Positions 1 to 12,758 of a stretch of DNA of 64,000 nt are shown piece after piece. Within the stretch, counting starts at the first letter, position 1. The number at the start of each line of letters is the position of its first letter. The stretch spans positions 15,806,494-15,870,493 of the forward strand of contig NC_019881.2 in NCBI RefSeq assembly GCF_002234675.1. The letters run 5' to 3'. A program made the position numbers and the translations under genes. The notes under the pieces are model-generated. The model saw nothing but the letters and a program-made list of their open reading frames with translations. It was not told the DNA's origin and did not search any database. The stretch comes from Oryzias latipes (lineage: Eukaryota > Chordata > Actinopteri > Beloniformes > Adrianichthyidae).

Positions 1-3000
1 CCAGACACATGGCCTATAGCCGATCATGTCCTCAATGTTCTTGTAAAATCTTTCAGCTCCTGTTACACAAAGAGGAGACAACAAACGAATAGTGCAAACA
101 CAGAAACGGCCAAGTGAACAGAATATCCTCATAGAAAACAGATAGTGGTAATTTCCTGTTTGGACAAACACACTATGTATGGAAATCTCATCCAAATAAT
201 TAAAAATAGTGCTCATTTTAAATTTGTCCTGCAAGCTTTGGTTATATTCTACAATAGCTTGTGAGTGACAAAAGATAAAAATATTTTCCTCACCATAAAA
301 CCAGGATATAGAAGTGGTTTCAAAGAAGACGAGGAACAGCAAACACATTCCACTGGCAGAGTAGTAATCAAACATCTTGAACACGTACAGACCACCCTGG
401 GAGATTACAACACACAAGCAGACATACATGCCGAGAGGCTGCTTTTAAAAGCTCGATATTAACATCTCAGTCTCTGTTTGAGACAATACCGATGATGACT
501 CCACACAGCAGTTTCTAGTGTTTTTAAGTTATTTGAGGAAAAGGTTTGGCATTCCACTATGTGAAAAATATACAGGAGTTCTGAGGATAATATATAAAGA
601 TAATAAATGCACTGAATGAAGTCTAAACACCTGAGTGATGTTGGAGAAGCCGATGATGAAGGAGATGAAGCAAACAATTAGGATGAAGACCTTTTTCCTC
701 TTCCTTAACACCAAAGGGTACTCATCCATGAGAGCTGTGATGAAACCCTCAACTGTACAGAACTAAAACATAAAAATAGACAATCAGATTATGATAAGGT
801 CACAAATACAACTGCCAGTGGGAGGCATCCGCAGAATCTTCAAGATTTAATGCCGCTGCCTTCATTTTTTGAAAATCATTGGCATAGTCATGAATGTAGA
901 TGGCGGCAGTCAGTCAGGCGGGGATGACACCATTATGAAATCAGGCGACAGCTGGGCGGCCACATGGCGGTGGCAGACGGATTGCTGGCTGGCAGCAGCT
1001 TTGATTGGACAATTTTTTAATGTCTCCGGACGGCGGCAGTCCATATCAAGTGGCACGGGTCTCCAGCTCCCCGGTAGCCAGGGGTATGTAAAAAGCAGCA
1101 CACATTTTAATTTTCTAGCATCAACCGCAATTCATGAATACGCAGGTTTCAGAGTGTGGTGCTACCAACACCATGATGAGTTTTGTGCTACATCAATGTC
1201 CATTTATTTTTAGGACCCACGGTGGCCAGGGCAGTCACATTGATGTGTGGTCATCGTCAGAACCTCAGCCCACGTCAACAGCCAAATGTCCAAAAATTAT
1301 CTGGTCGCCTTGAATTTTTTTTGTTTTTTTTATCTCCGCGGCAACTGCGTGTGGGGTGTAAAATTGCAACTGTCACCTCCCGATTACAAATGCCGCTGCG
1401 TGTGCCCCTGCCGAATATGCTATACTTGCATTTAGGTCGCCTTGGGGTGACATTTTGGGATATGTGATCGTAGTGTTGGTGCCCTATCTCTAACAACCTG
1501 CAATTCTAATGAACCATAAAAATGGTTCATTTCCATGATTTTTGTGTTGGTGTTAATATATTACAACTATTAAAAATACTTATTTTTGCAAAAATTATTG
1601 CAAATATCAATCTCTGAATTGTGCTTTATTGTCTGTTGGTCTCACAGACTCACAGTTTTATGTTAGAGTTCTTTTGTGCTCATCACCGACCATAAATGTC
1701 ATTAGATGTCATTCATGAAATTATAACATATTGTGATGGTGTATTCAGAATTTGCTGTTAAAAATAAAGCTACGCAAGACAAACAACAGGAATATATATT
1801 TATACGAGATATATAAAACTTAGGATAGTTAATCATATTTGATTCGAAAATATGTATCTATACGCATACATATGTAAACAATTTAACTATAATTACTACT
1901 AATCATAAATAACCTTTTAGCCCCTGTGCATACAAAACATGATACACTGAAACCATTGATTAAGTTTAATTAATTTGATGAAAACCAGTTGATGGACGTA
2001 TTGAAATGACAAAGAATATAAACTATTCTTATAAAGGAGATCAACACTTCAAAAAATTCCTGAGTCATTTATTTTTGTCCCACTAAATAAATGTAAATGT
2101 TTGTGGGGGGTTTTCTCATTTTTTTTATTTTCTGTGTTAAAAGCCCCCCCAAGTATTTGTTTTTTTTTCAGTCACAGTCACAGTTTCAAGTTTCAGTTTC
2201 AAGTACCTACAGCTGCTTCTGTTTTAGATAATTGGCTCTTCATCTACTTAAGTCTGTGGTTTTTCAGTTGCTCATTGTTGGGTTGTTTGTTTAGCCACGC
2301 TGGTTTTTTGTCTGTTCGTTACAATTTTTTGTGTTGTTTTGTCCTGTTTGCAATTTTTTTTGTTTCCTTAAGTCATGGTAATATTTAGTAAAACTACATT
2401 TTTAAACTTCTATCTGTCCTCAGGTCATTTTCAGTCTGGAAAAAAAAATATTTCCTTAAAAATATTTAAGAAAATGTGTAACAGTGAAAACCATAATGAG
2501 GGTGAAACAGTTGAACCCTTTTTTTCCTTTTTTTTGGTGAAAAGAATTATTCTGGTCTCATTGGACCAATTAAAGTCTTTTTCATGCACTATGTTATTCA
2601 GTTAATGATCCATGCACGATGTACCTTTTAAGCAAAATTGTTTTTACCTGACTGTCCAGGCCAAGCATCAGTAGCATGGAGAAAAAGAGGACAGCCCATA
2701 GAGAGGAAAGGGGAAGCTGGGTGACAGCCTGAGGATAAGCTAAAAATGCTAAGCCGGGCCCTTAAAAAAACAACACATTTACGTTACATTAACATGTTTG
2801 GGTTTTTTTCCAAAGTAAAATGTCCGTAGTTGCTAAAATAATATGTACCAGATGCAGCCAGTTCCTGCACAGGTTTCTTTGTTATGTATGACATGAAGCC
2901 CACAATTGAGAAAATGACAAGTCCTGCAAACATGCTGGTGCAGGAGTTGATGCAGCAGACTATAATGGAATCCCTGGAAACAAAAAATATGATTAAAAGA

Positions 3001-6000
3001 AACAAAGATGGAAACCCAGAGATATTTGGCACCAAACCATATATTTTGTTTTTCTGTACTTGTAGACATCATTGTTGTAAGGGTTGTAGCTTCCCAGTGC
3101 AATGAGTGAGCCGAGACCCAGTCCATATGAAAAAAAGATCTGAGTTGCTGCATCCAGCCACACCTAGTGAAGCCAAAAACACATAAATGTTCAACCTGTG
3201 CTAATGTCAGTCAACATCATTAGACGTTGACAGATGGAGCACTGATACCTCAGATCGGGCAAGTTTATTGAAGTCTGGAGTAATGTAGAAACGGATCCCG
3301 TCGATGGCACCGGGCAGTGTGATTCCTCGGAAGAACAGAATGAAGAGCATGACGTATGGATAAGTGGCTGAAAAATAAACCACCTGAAAAACAAATGACA
3401 GATGCATTTTTTAAAAATATCATTTTGCATAAAGAGGCAGAAAATATTTTCCTGCATGGTAGAGCATTAAAGTTACCACTTTCTTTTCTGCCAGACAACC
3501 TGTGGGATGTGCTTGCAGTTCTGGTGCATAATGATTATACTTAATTGGTGCAGTTCGTCCAGGCCAGGTCCCTTGGGGAATCCATTTTTCTCACTTTTCT
3601 CAGATGCTTCCCATTTAAATCCAATTATCCCTGACAGCAAATGTTTCTGCCCATAATCTCAGCTTCATCTTGTAACCTAAAAATCCCTGTCATGCAAGGC
3701 AAAGTCCTTTTTGCTTTTTTTCACATCTCGCACATATAAACCACTTATCTGTTTTTAAATGGCGTTTCTGCAACTAATTCAACCTGAGTAAAATGCAATG
3801 GTCAGAATTTGAGAGTAAAATTAGGATAAAGCATCCAAACAAAAAATTGCTGAGTGCAATCACAAGGTTGTTTTTTTTCCAAGTAGATGAAAGCGATGAT
3901 GCAAACACTGTACAACAATATTTGTACTAGGTGAGAAGCAGGAACGTGGTATGAATTTTTCATTTCTTCTGACCCCTGGAATCCTGTACAGTCACAAGGG
4001 GCCTAGTGCGTTTCATTTTTATGCTGTCCCTTTAAGTGGCCTCACAATTCTTTAGACAACCACAAGACACACACCTGTGCTCCCTTTCCTCTATGACCCT
4101 TTTGACAACCATTACAGACACACTCCTGTATGGGTGCACATGGCCAAGGCTTAAGATGCTTAGCCTCATCACATTGAAGGTATTGCTTTATTTGCAATTC
4201 TTCTATGAAGACCACTTCTGGCCAGACCTCTCCAGACAGTAGATCCCGAGTCCCAATGGTTTCTGCTAGTTTTGAACTGATGATACCACTGAACAGCTTT
4301 TGATTTCAAAGGGTAATAGCTCAATGCGTCTTCCATCAGTTGCACTAAGTTTGCTCAGCCGACCGCTGCTTCTACACTCAACACTGCTTGTTTCTTTGAG
4401 CTTCTTCAAAAGAGTTAAAATTTCCAATTTTTAACCCCCAGTCTGCTTTAAGATTCATGTCTTGGAAAGACTTTGCTGATGCATTAAAGCAACTGTGTCT
4501 TGTGGTCATGAGATAAAATTATCTCAGCCAAATTTAAGCTTCTACACAACAGTTTCTGTCCATCTTCATTTTTGGTTCCAAACTACCGGTACATGTGACA
4601 TTACTGACATTGCAATTGGACAAAAATGTGTTGGGAAGTCTGACCTTTCCAGTCCATTCCACTCCTTTCCAGATGGAAAAGTAGACAAGGGTCCACGCTA
4701 GAGCCAGAGTGCCCACTAGAGGCCAGCGCAGCTCTCCTGGTTCCTCCAGACCACCAGTCAGCTGGTGCATGTTACGCCTGTAGAACCACACAGGGACACT
4801 GAATCTCCACTGAAAGAAGAGCAAACTGATTCCTGTGCTTAGAAACAGGACTTACTCCCAAAACTCTGTTACAGCACTGGAGAGGTTTGTGGTGTCCGTA
4901 AGGGAGTAGTTGGAAAAACAGTTAACTGTATTCCAAGGGTTATTACAGCTCTGCCAAGGCAGTTCCTGCACACAAATAGATTAAAATCACATTGAAACAT
5001 CTTCATTTGGTGTTACAGCATAAAAATCTATTTTTTTAGATTTTTATTTTTATTTTTTACTCAAAAGTAAGACTTATATTCTTCAATTTTTTTTTTTTTT
5101 TGGCCACCAGAATTAGAAATTGAGGCTTTATTTCTGAATGGCTGTAGTAATCCAAAGTAATCCTCATTTTGGGCTTTTTTTTAATACATAGGATAAATTT
5201 ATGTACATATATTTGGCTATCACACAAATGTAAGAACTATTAAAGATAATGCCAATTAATTCATTTTATTAGATTAGGATTGGAAAAAAGTGACCAAAAA
5301 TAAACATGGAGGACTTTAGGTATGCACATTGTCATTATATGTCAACAATGACATCATTTCTTCTCCCAAAAAATATTAATTGACACTTTTTAATGTTTGT
5401 CTCATGCAGTGGGTACAGAAACGTACCGAACTAAAGGAGTTAAACAAATAATATAGAGCCCAGGCAATGATGACGATGTAGTAGATGTTGAGCCAGAAAG
5501 ACAAGACCACTGCAGCCAGACCAACACCTGAGATGATGGGACAAAAACACATCAGTACCACACACCACACTTTTCACTGAGCAGACACCAAAAGAACAAT
5601 GGTGGCAAAACAAGACAATTATCAAATACAAGAAAAACTTTGTACTATATATTTCAGTGAAAAGTGTACAGGGTGCCACCTTTCATCATGGGAATGAGTC
5701 TCCACACCCCAAGTCCCCCCACTGATGTGAACTGTCCCAGAGCTGTCTCCAGAAAGAACAGGGGAATCCCAGCAAACACCAGCGTCATGAAGTACGGGAT
5801 GAGGAAGGCTCCTGACCCATCAACGCAGCCAGATGAAGAGCAGAAATCAGTTTGTTAGTGAGTTATTAATATGCTTAAGAAAAAATCTTAAGTACCTGAC
5901 TTGTCTTGGCTTTTCATTATAATAAATTACATTATTCATAGTCTTTATATCTGTCTCATGTGGAGCAATGTCACTAGTTAATATTTTAACAGGAAATTAA

Positions 6001-6315
6001 AACTATTAAATCAACATTTACTGGTGATACACAGGTCTTTCTACCATTTTCCTACTTACCCCCGCCGTTTTTTCCACATAAATAAGGAAATCTCCAGACA
6101 TTTCCTAAGCCAATAGCGTATCCCACACAAGACAGCAGGAAGTCAAACTTTCCTTTCCAGCTCCCCCTGTCAGGAATGTCTTCGTTTTTCTTGTCTGCAG
6201 AGGGAGCTACACCATCCATGTTGTCAGTGGGGACTGCTTCTTTGACTTCCGATGGGGAGTTCAAGTCCACTGTACTCTTCCCAGTCTTCCCCATTGTGGC
6301 ACAGCTGCAGTCCAC
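1..6315 (-). CDS. slc6a1-like: GAT1-type sodium/chloride-dependent GABA transporter, 3' end cut by window edge
   Basis: Twelve coding exons read on the minus strand: 6060-6315, 5680-5811, 5427-5527, 4856-4965, 4645-4777, 3249-3383, 3060-3163, 2849-2973, 2648-2760, 631-762, 294-396 and 1-59 (cut). All have GT-AG borders and consistent phase, giving 501 codons of about 600; the last membrane segments and tail are missing. The family imports GABA with Na+ and Cl- at the plasma membrane. Seen in the protein: TM1 motif [20 protein letters not shown] (61-80, Tyr66 at the GAT1 Tyr60 position), paired Cys in the second outer loop ([10 protein letters not shown]) followed by N-glycosylation sites NYS and NLS, TM6 with [13 protein letters not shown] (Leu306), and the LGLDSQFC Na+-site motif in TM8. 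Closest match from memory is GAT1/SLC6A1, for example [17 protein letters not shown]. Start chosen at 6315; a second in-frame Met at residue 8 (6294) is possible. Could be a fish-specific slc6a1 paralogue (slc6a1l). Confidence 0.93.
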
Positions 6316-6427
6316 AGAGGATCTTGCTGCCTGCGATGTACTTTAGACTCCTTCAATGTCTCACTTTGGATCTGGATTTTGATTAACCAGAGCAGGGATG
6401 CGTTGACACGTTAACTGCAGAGAGGGC
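6316..6427 (-). other. 5' UTR part of the GAT1-like coding exon 1
   Basis: On the minus strand a pyrimidine-rich acceptor ending TTTTCAG lies just above 6427, so the first coding exon probably begins at 6427 with about 110 bases of untranslated leader before the ATG at 6315. It would be joined to a non-coding exon further upstream. Inferred from splice signals only. Confidence 0.5.
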
Positions 6428-6834
6428 CTGAAAAAGCGCAGGTTTCACTGAGAAGTTACTCATTGCTGAGCTAAAACATCAGATCACAACTGTAATTTGC
6501 TACATATTCTCATTGTTCATTTTTCCTATATGTTGATAAAAGATCAAACTTGTAAATGTAGTCAAGGATGCCTCAAAATCAACAGATCTCCCAGAGAAGC
6601 TAAGAGACATTAGATGCTAAGTTAGGCAGATGTATAGTCTTTCAGACACAAAGGCCAACTGTCCCAGCACAGATATCCAGACCACCCTTTTCTCAAGCAT
6701 CTTCTCCACACTGATGCTTCACGAAGTATGGCACACAGATTTGGTAACCCTCAGTCCTTGGCCTCTTTGAGGCCTCTTATTGCTAGTCACACTGAGCATT
6801 TGACGAGTATTCAGGAACAGGCTAAAACACATTT

Positions 6835-7296
6835 CACTCATGGTGTTCACACTGGACTGTCCCTTCTCCATACTAGCTCATGTGTGCCACCTACAGTTGG
6901 AAGAGGCTTGATGCAAAATGTCAAGGCAGGACAAATCTTGCAAATCTTCCTCTAGGCTTTTTCTTTTACAGCTCTATGCCAATATATGAAAGATTTGGTG
7001 TCATGTGATTCCAAACCGCAATTAACTTCCCCTTTGTGATCCCTTTTCAAACGATTGGCACTTCTGTGAATTAAATATGATGTCACCTATACATCACTAC
7101 CAAATCCAAGTCCCTGATTGGTCAAAGTTCAACCTGATTCAACTTTAAAGGTTCCTTCAGTGGCTGCGTTTCGTATGTAGAGCCCAAAAACAGTCTCAGA
7201 AATGTGTGTACCGACGGATGAACGCGAGATATTTGAATGCAGATTCCCGAAACGTGGGTTTACATAGACTTTGCAGAGGGTGGTGTGAACATAGCT
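6835..7296 (-). mobile_element. MITE copy, TGCTACGTTCACAC family
   Basis: The right end reads GGTGGTGTGAACATAGC, the reverse of the TIR seen at 42881. The interior shares long stretches with the 42.9 kb and 21.6 kb copies, including the segments around 'ATATATGAAAGATTTGG' and 'AAGTCCCTGATTGGTCAAAG'. The left boundary is approximate. No coding capacity. Confidence 0.55.
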
Positions 7297-7769
7297 TTAC
7301 AAGAGCCACAAGCTTTTAAGCTAGGAGCCTTATGATGTCCTCCCCATCTGTACCTTTACACTAAATACTTGACGGTACCACAATGTCCAAATCCCTGAAG
7401 GTGGCTGGAATAGGGTTTCCACTCATGTAAAACCTGTTTTTAATCAGCTTCATGTATGTGGTCATTAGTACAATTTTCCTAAACATTTAATGTAGTATGG
7501 AATGTAGAAGGACTCAGATTTTACAGCAATGGTTAATCAGACTAAATTGCATCATTGTTGACTATGCACCAGCAACATTGTCCATCTGTCATAAAACAAG
7601 AGACAGCAATGATTAAATAGTTTATATTTGTGGGAAAAAAAGAATGAAAAATGTCTAACCCAAAACAGGCCAATGTACTTTTTTTAAGACCAAGGACTAA
7701 GAACCTTCACAAAATGTTCCTTATTACCAAACCAGAATGATGTTTCATTCATAAAAGTTAATCTCCCAG

Positions 7770-8025
7770 CAAAAATGTCCTGGTTCAAATCCCAGGTGGG
7801 ACCTTTCTGTGGGGAGTTTGCATGTTCCCTTTGTGTGTTTTCTCTGGGCACTCCAGCTTCCTCCCAAGGTCCAAAAACATGCTTCGTAGGTTGACTGCTA
7901 ATTCTAATTTGCCTCTAGGTGTGACCTGTCCTGGGTGCACCCTGCTTTTTTCCCAGAAATAGCTAGGATAGGCTCCAAAAACCACAAAACCAATTAAGCG
8001 GGTTTGGAAAATGGATGGATGGATG
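7770..8025 (+). mobile_element. Fish retroposon tail fragment ending in TGGATGGATG
   Basis: Contains the widespread fish repeat text: 'GGTGGGACCTTTCTG', 'GGAGTTTGCATGTTC', 'TCCAAAAACATGC', 'CTAGGATAGGCTCC' and a terminal 'AAAATGGATGGATGG'. This is the 3' portion of a dispersed non-LTR-type retroposon; I do not assign a named family. The ORF on the opposite strand is an accident of the repeat. Confidence 0.6.
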
Positions 8026-8447
8026 AAATAAAATCCACAGTAAAAATTTAAACACGACTTTTCATGTTCTAGGTCATAGATGCAACAAGCATTGGATCAA
8101 TGAGGATGATCATGTTGAGAAGATTTAATAGTCTGGTTATGGGCTTGAAGACAAATTCCTGTTCTAAAACTTCTTTGAACTCATCACATCTAATCTTACT
8201 TGTTCATGTGGTGCAAAGATCAAGAACAGAAGCTCCAGTCAGAATTGATAAAGTCAAAACCATTTTTAAGTAAATAATTTATAAAACACAATATTTTTTA
8301 CTAAAGTGAGAAACAAAAAGTGTTATTTTGTAATCCTGGGATACACATGCAAATCAAGATAATCAAAATAAGGACTTTGCAAGACTTTGGATTTGTAACT
8401 CTGCGGGAACTGTATATTTTATCATTGAGTTTCTATAGGAGTCCTCC

Positions 8448-8463
8448 ACCCCCCCCCCCCCCC
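8448..8463. repeat. Poly-C tract
   Basis: A run of about 16 bases that is almost pure C on the plus strand. It lies in the presumed first intron of the GAT1-like gene. Confidence 0.9.
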
Positions 8464-9756
8464 TTCCTAACCAGCAAACCATCTGGGCGATTAATCTTTG
8501 CAATCAGATGAAACATGTGAGACATGACCTGTAGATCTAAAAGCTTTAATAAAAAGCTCATTCATTCCTAGAGGATTGCTGATTGCACTAACTTCATTTC
8601 ACCTTATCTGTTCAGCCTTTCTGTTCTGGAGCAGTAAACATGCATCACAAATTTACTCAAAGGGATATTATCAGAGCTCTTCTGCTGAAAAACAAACCAA
8701 AACATTAAATAACCAAATATTGGAAATAGACCATGACGTCCTGGACAGAGGCTTACTTTTTACTTCCATATAATGACTTTCTGAGCAGTCCTTTAAATTA
8801 GCTTTAAAAATGACACTACTGATGCATTGTTTGCAGGATTTGAATAATGGATAACCTTGATCACTGGACCTCCATGCTGCACTTTTAAATATGGTCTACT
8901 TTGGGGTAGTAACACAGTGCCATTAAAAATAAACAAAAAAGTGGGAACTTACTCATCACAGTAATTTTAAAAGCTTAAGAAGTTTATTTGTTTGTTCACT
9001 GGAAAAAAATTGAACTTGAGCCTAATATTGACTCATTCTTGGCTTTTGATATGATTCTGGCTGTTATATCATCCTGATCATTAGGAGGAAGTTGCTGATG
9101 TTTGTAAACGTTGATTGACCTAAAAATAGTCTGGATTGCTAGACGCAATCAAAGTTAAGTATGGATTCTCTAATAAAGCAGCTCCTAAAAAAGAGAGGAA
9201 TGTCTAAATTACACGGATTCATTTCGGTTTTAGGATGTTTTAGTTGTTTATTATAAAACACAAGTTTTGAAACGTTACCTAATAAAGATAGGTTTAGTAC
9301 AAATGGAATACATGGCGTGACTAGTAATCATTGGTTGTGCAGAACTGATAGTGTGATCAAAGATAAGTGTTTTTTCCATGCTTCAAATAAAATGTTTTCA
9401 ACATTTTCTCCACTTAGATTCAATTAAATTAATTAATATTACAATAACAGTAATCTCAAAGGGCTTCAAACTGGTAGCGTTGTAATAAACGTGAATCATG
9501 AAAAACATAAAGTCATACAGTCAATAGGTAATGGCTAAACTAAACAGACTAAACTAAACTGGGCATCCCTGCATAGATTCAATATGTAAAATTTAAATGA
9601 ATAAAATTAGAAGTTTAATTTCCATTTGTTCACAAAAGCTTTATCTTGCTGTTGGCTATAAATACGTTTATGGCCAATCTTTTTTGGAGCCATGTTACTC
9701 CATGCTACAACTCAGTGACATGAAAAATTACTTTGCACAACTGAGGTTTATCTTAC

Positions 9757-9955
9757 CTGTCAGGCTTCCAGCTCCTCTGTTAGGTTATCAGCTCCAGGGT
9801 TCCACCTGAGCAGCACTCAAGTCTCAACTCTTCAATGTGACATCTAGAGAATACATTTAAAAGCTTCTGATTCCTCAGGTTCGGTCGAACCCAGTGTGCT
9901 TGACACTCTGTTTGGGTTATTGAAACTCACTGTCCTGTTTTTAGGATGTAACTGG
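9757..9955 (-). other. Probable non-coding first exon of the GAT1-like gene
   Basis: On the minus strand there is a near-perfect splice donor, ACAG|GTAAGA, at 9757/9756, in phase with nothing but placed correctly to join the acceptor at 6427. About 230 bases further upstream (near 9983) is a TATA-like sequence TTTATAATC, which would place the transcription start near 9955. The upstream end is a guess; RNA evidence would be needed. Confidence 0.35.
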
Positions 9956-10955
9956 TCCTGCAGTGGGTATCAAGCGTTTGATTATAAAGTTCGATCCATT
10001 CACTTTGATTACAGTTGAGATCTGACTAGTGAGGCCCTGTGGCCATCGGGGGATACAAACATCAATTGCCCAACTCTGGTGGGGAACTCTTGCAGCATTG
10101 ACGGTGTGTGTTTGTGCATTTGTGTGTGTATTGAAAGCTGCAGTCAGAACTGGCCAGCACTGTTACCATGGTATTTCTTTACAGAGGAGGGCCTGCTCAA
10201 TGAAAGAACTCGTGGAGTTTGGGTAAATAAAAGTCACACTGGCTTGTCACAGGGACTGAAAATGAGATAATGCCAAAATCAAACTTTGACAAATTGTATA
10301 AAGAAACTTCTCTAATGTTAACCTGCACTTCCACACTTAAAAATAAACCTTTTGGGATTAGTTGTGGAGCTATATGGGGGGTTATATAAATGACTTTGCA
10401 AGGGTTGCAAATGAGAACAGCAGAGTTCCATTACAAATTAAATGATTAAAAATACATATTTCAGACAGTTTTATTGTTAGGTTAGAATTAAGTTTTCCTA
10501 AAGTAAAAAATTCGTCTTGCCATAGCATGGAAAGTGGCCAGGTTTTGGCTAAGGCCAGGGTGCCTAAGGCCCACAGATTTCATTTAAAAATGATCCTTCT
10601 GTTATTTTTGCAATGCTTAAAGAAGCTTGTATTGATGGTTTCCTAACCCCTTGACACCAGTTGAAGCAATAATGCATCAAACTACTTTGGGTCCAAAATT
10701 AGCTTAATTTAGCATCGACTTGAAAGCAAAAATACAAGTGAATTATGTTTTTTAAGCATATCTATACAAATTCACAGTATAGAGGACTTCCTGCCACACA
10801 TCACTCTGACCGGTACCTACTCGTGCACACAGACATGAATACATGGGATTACATGTCCAACAAATAAACAAATAAAACATCCACCATGCCCATGTTTAAC
10901 CAGAAGGAATGAGCATTTTGATTAAATGACTGTGTGTTTTCTGATATGTACTTGA

Positions 10956-11098
10956 TCACATTGAATCCTTCAGTGACAGCAGGTAGCCCAGCAAACTCCC
11001 CAGAACCAAAGCAGAGAGAAGCCGTTGAGCCCCGCAGACACCCAGCAACCACCCCCACAGACTGACAGACTGAAGCCCAAGAGCAACCAGCCAATGCG
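10956..11098 (-). other. Possible terminal exon of an unrecognised membrane protein
   Basis: On the minus strand an acceptor (CTACAG, just above 11098) is followed by a 47-codon open frame ending in TGA at 10956. The peptide is strikingly hydrophobic, with runs such as SLWGWLLGVCGAQ and LVLGSLLGYLLSLKDSM, and the stretch is richer in GC than its surroundings. I do not recognise a family. It may be an exon of a small gene, a decayed exon or chance. Confidence 0.2.
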
Positions 11099-11689
11099 CT
11101 GTAGTAAAGTACTTATGACACATTTATTTTTTTAATGAGCATTGCACTGCATATGTAATGGGTGCTTGTCTATATGTAGTGCTGGCTGAGAATGGTAAAC
11201 TAACACTTAACTCCGCACATATGTAGCAACTCTGCTGTTGGAGGGTCAGAAGTTGTTTCCAAACTCCTATAGAACTAGAGAGTTCACCAAGACGACTGAA
11301 AAAACGTCATGTGATGCCATGCAATTATTAAGAACTAAATGAACATGTTAATTATAAAATAATAAACAATTTGCGTCATCTCACCCACCCTTTTTTAGTT
11401 TATAACAAAACTGCTCTACAGCAAAACTACTCTTGTCCCCCTAATAAACACATGGTACACTTTGGCAGCGTGCTTGCATCTCCACCCCCACTTGCACGTG
11501 CACACTATCCCTCGCTCCTAACCCACAGTGTATTGATGGACGCATCAGATATTTTCCGCTCGTCTTAGTGTCACAATTTCAATCTTGGATGTAACATTTG
11601 TCTTTCCAGCAGATCTACCAAAAACGTTGTGAATCTTAAAATCATAACCTACTCAAATTAGCAACTTGGCACTTTTGTCCCTTTTTAGT

Positions 11690-11690
<1 letters not shown>

Positions 11691-11784
<94 letters not shown>
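11691..11784. repeat. (ACAG)n tetranucleotide microsatellite
   Basis: About 23 uninterrupted units of ACAG on the plus strand. The open frames on both strands here (Thr-Asp-Arg-Gln and Ser-Val-Cys-Leu repeats) are artefacts of the repeat. Confidence 0.97.
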
Positions 11785-12675
11785 TAAACATGAAATGTAA
11801 TAAACAAATAAAATTTAAAAAGAACAAAAGGGGTTTGTACAAATATACACCTTTACTATCAAAAGATGCATAACCTCTTATTGTAATAGTAATATCTGTC
11901 TAACACAAAAGGCCTTCAGCTCTTATATTTGTTCAGTTAAAATAAAATAGTTAAAAAAAACTGCAACTATCTCAACTGTGAATTGGAAGGTAGGGTAGGT
12001 TATCCTGGGTTGCATGGGGAAAATTCACATTGATTTGCAGGATGGCCTCAATCCACACACAATTCTGTAGCAGTAATCCCTTTCAGCATGCAGAGTGTAG
12101 CTGTGCGGTTGCTTTTACTGAACTGCAAATCAGCAGGCTTGCCCTATAAGTGGCACCATGTCACTTTCAGTTTACTCACATGTTTAAATTTGATAGATGG
12201 AGTTTAACAACAGATCAAATATTTCTCAGTTTGGTCCATATTGACATGATAGCATCACGCAAAAAGCTTTTATCTATTGGGGTTGCATTTGCATGATACA
12301 ACACACATCAAGAGCTAATGATCCATTAAAATTACCTAAGAGGACTGTAACCAATGAACTTTCTCACAGCAAAGACTCCCACTGCTTAGGTTTCACACAT
12401 ATTAACTCTAAGCAACCAGTTTGTCACCTTACATGGTGGTACTTGCCAGAGCTGCTAATTAAAAACAAGGATTGTGTGACATTAGCAGCAGATTATTAGC
12501 TCTCATCTAATAAATTCAAACTCATGAAGGTAGTAGTGTGGGGGAGCAGCTGAAAACAGTGTGGGGGTAAACAATGAGGTCAGACCACTTTGCATATTCA
12601 TCAAACTGTAAGCTCACTTTGTACAGATGACATTTATTTAAAAAAAAAGGGAGAGAAAAAACAAGTTGGTCCCTC

Positions 12676-12758
12676 AAATTAACATTTTGTGACCACAATT
12701 TAGTATTTTGGGTGCACAATGTAGTAATTTGTGTGCACAAATTAGCATTTTATTATCC
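12676..12758. repeat. Diverged tandem repeat, 21 bp unit, about four copies
   Basis: Successive units read AAATTAACATTTTGTGACCA(C), AATTTAGTATTTTGGGTGCA(C), AATGTAGTAATTTGTGTGCA(C) and AAATTAGCATTTTATTATCC. The core is a variant of AATTAGCATTTTGTGTGCAC. Units differ at several positions, so the array is old. Confidence 0.75.

Larger units (their letters stand above)
6428..9756. other. Presumed first intron of the GAT1-like gene; repeats only
   Basis: No exon-like coding segment was found. The stretch holds a copy of the TGCTACGTTCACAC family (about 6835-7296), a retroposon tail (about 7770-8025), a poly-C run near 8448-8463 and otherwise AT-rich unique sequence. Confidence 0.45.

Noticed and set aside
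11642..11873. Open frames on both strands over the ACAG repeat
   Set aside because: Translation of a tetranucleotide microsatellite; no flanking coding signal.
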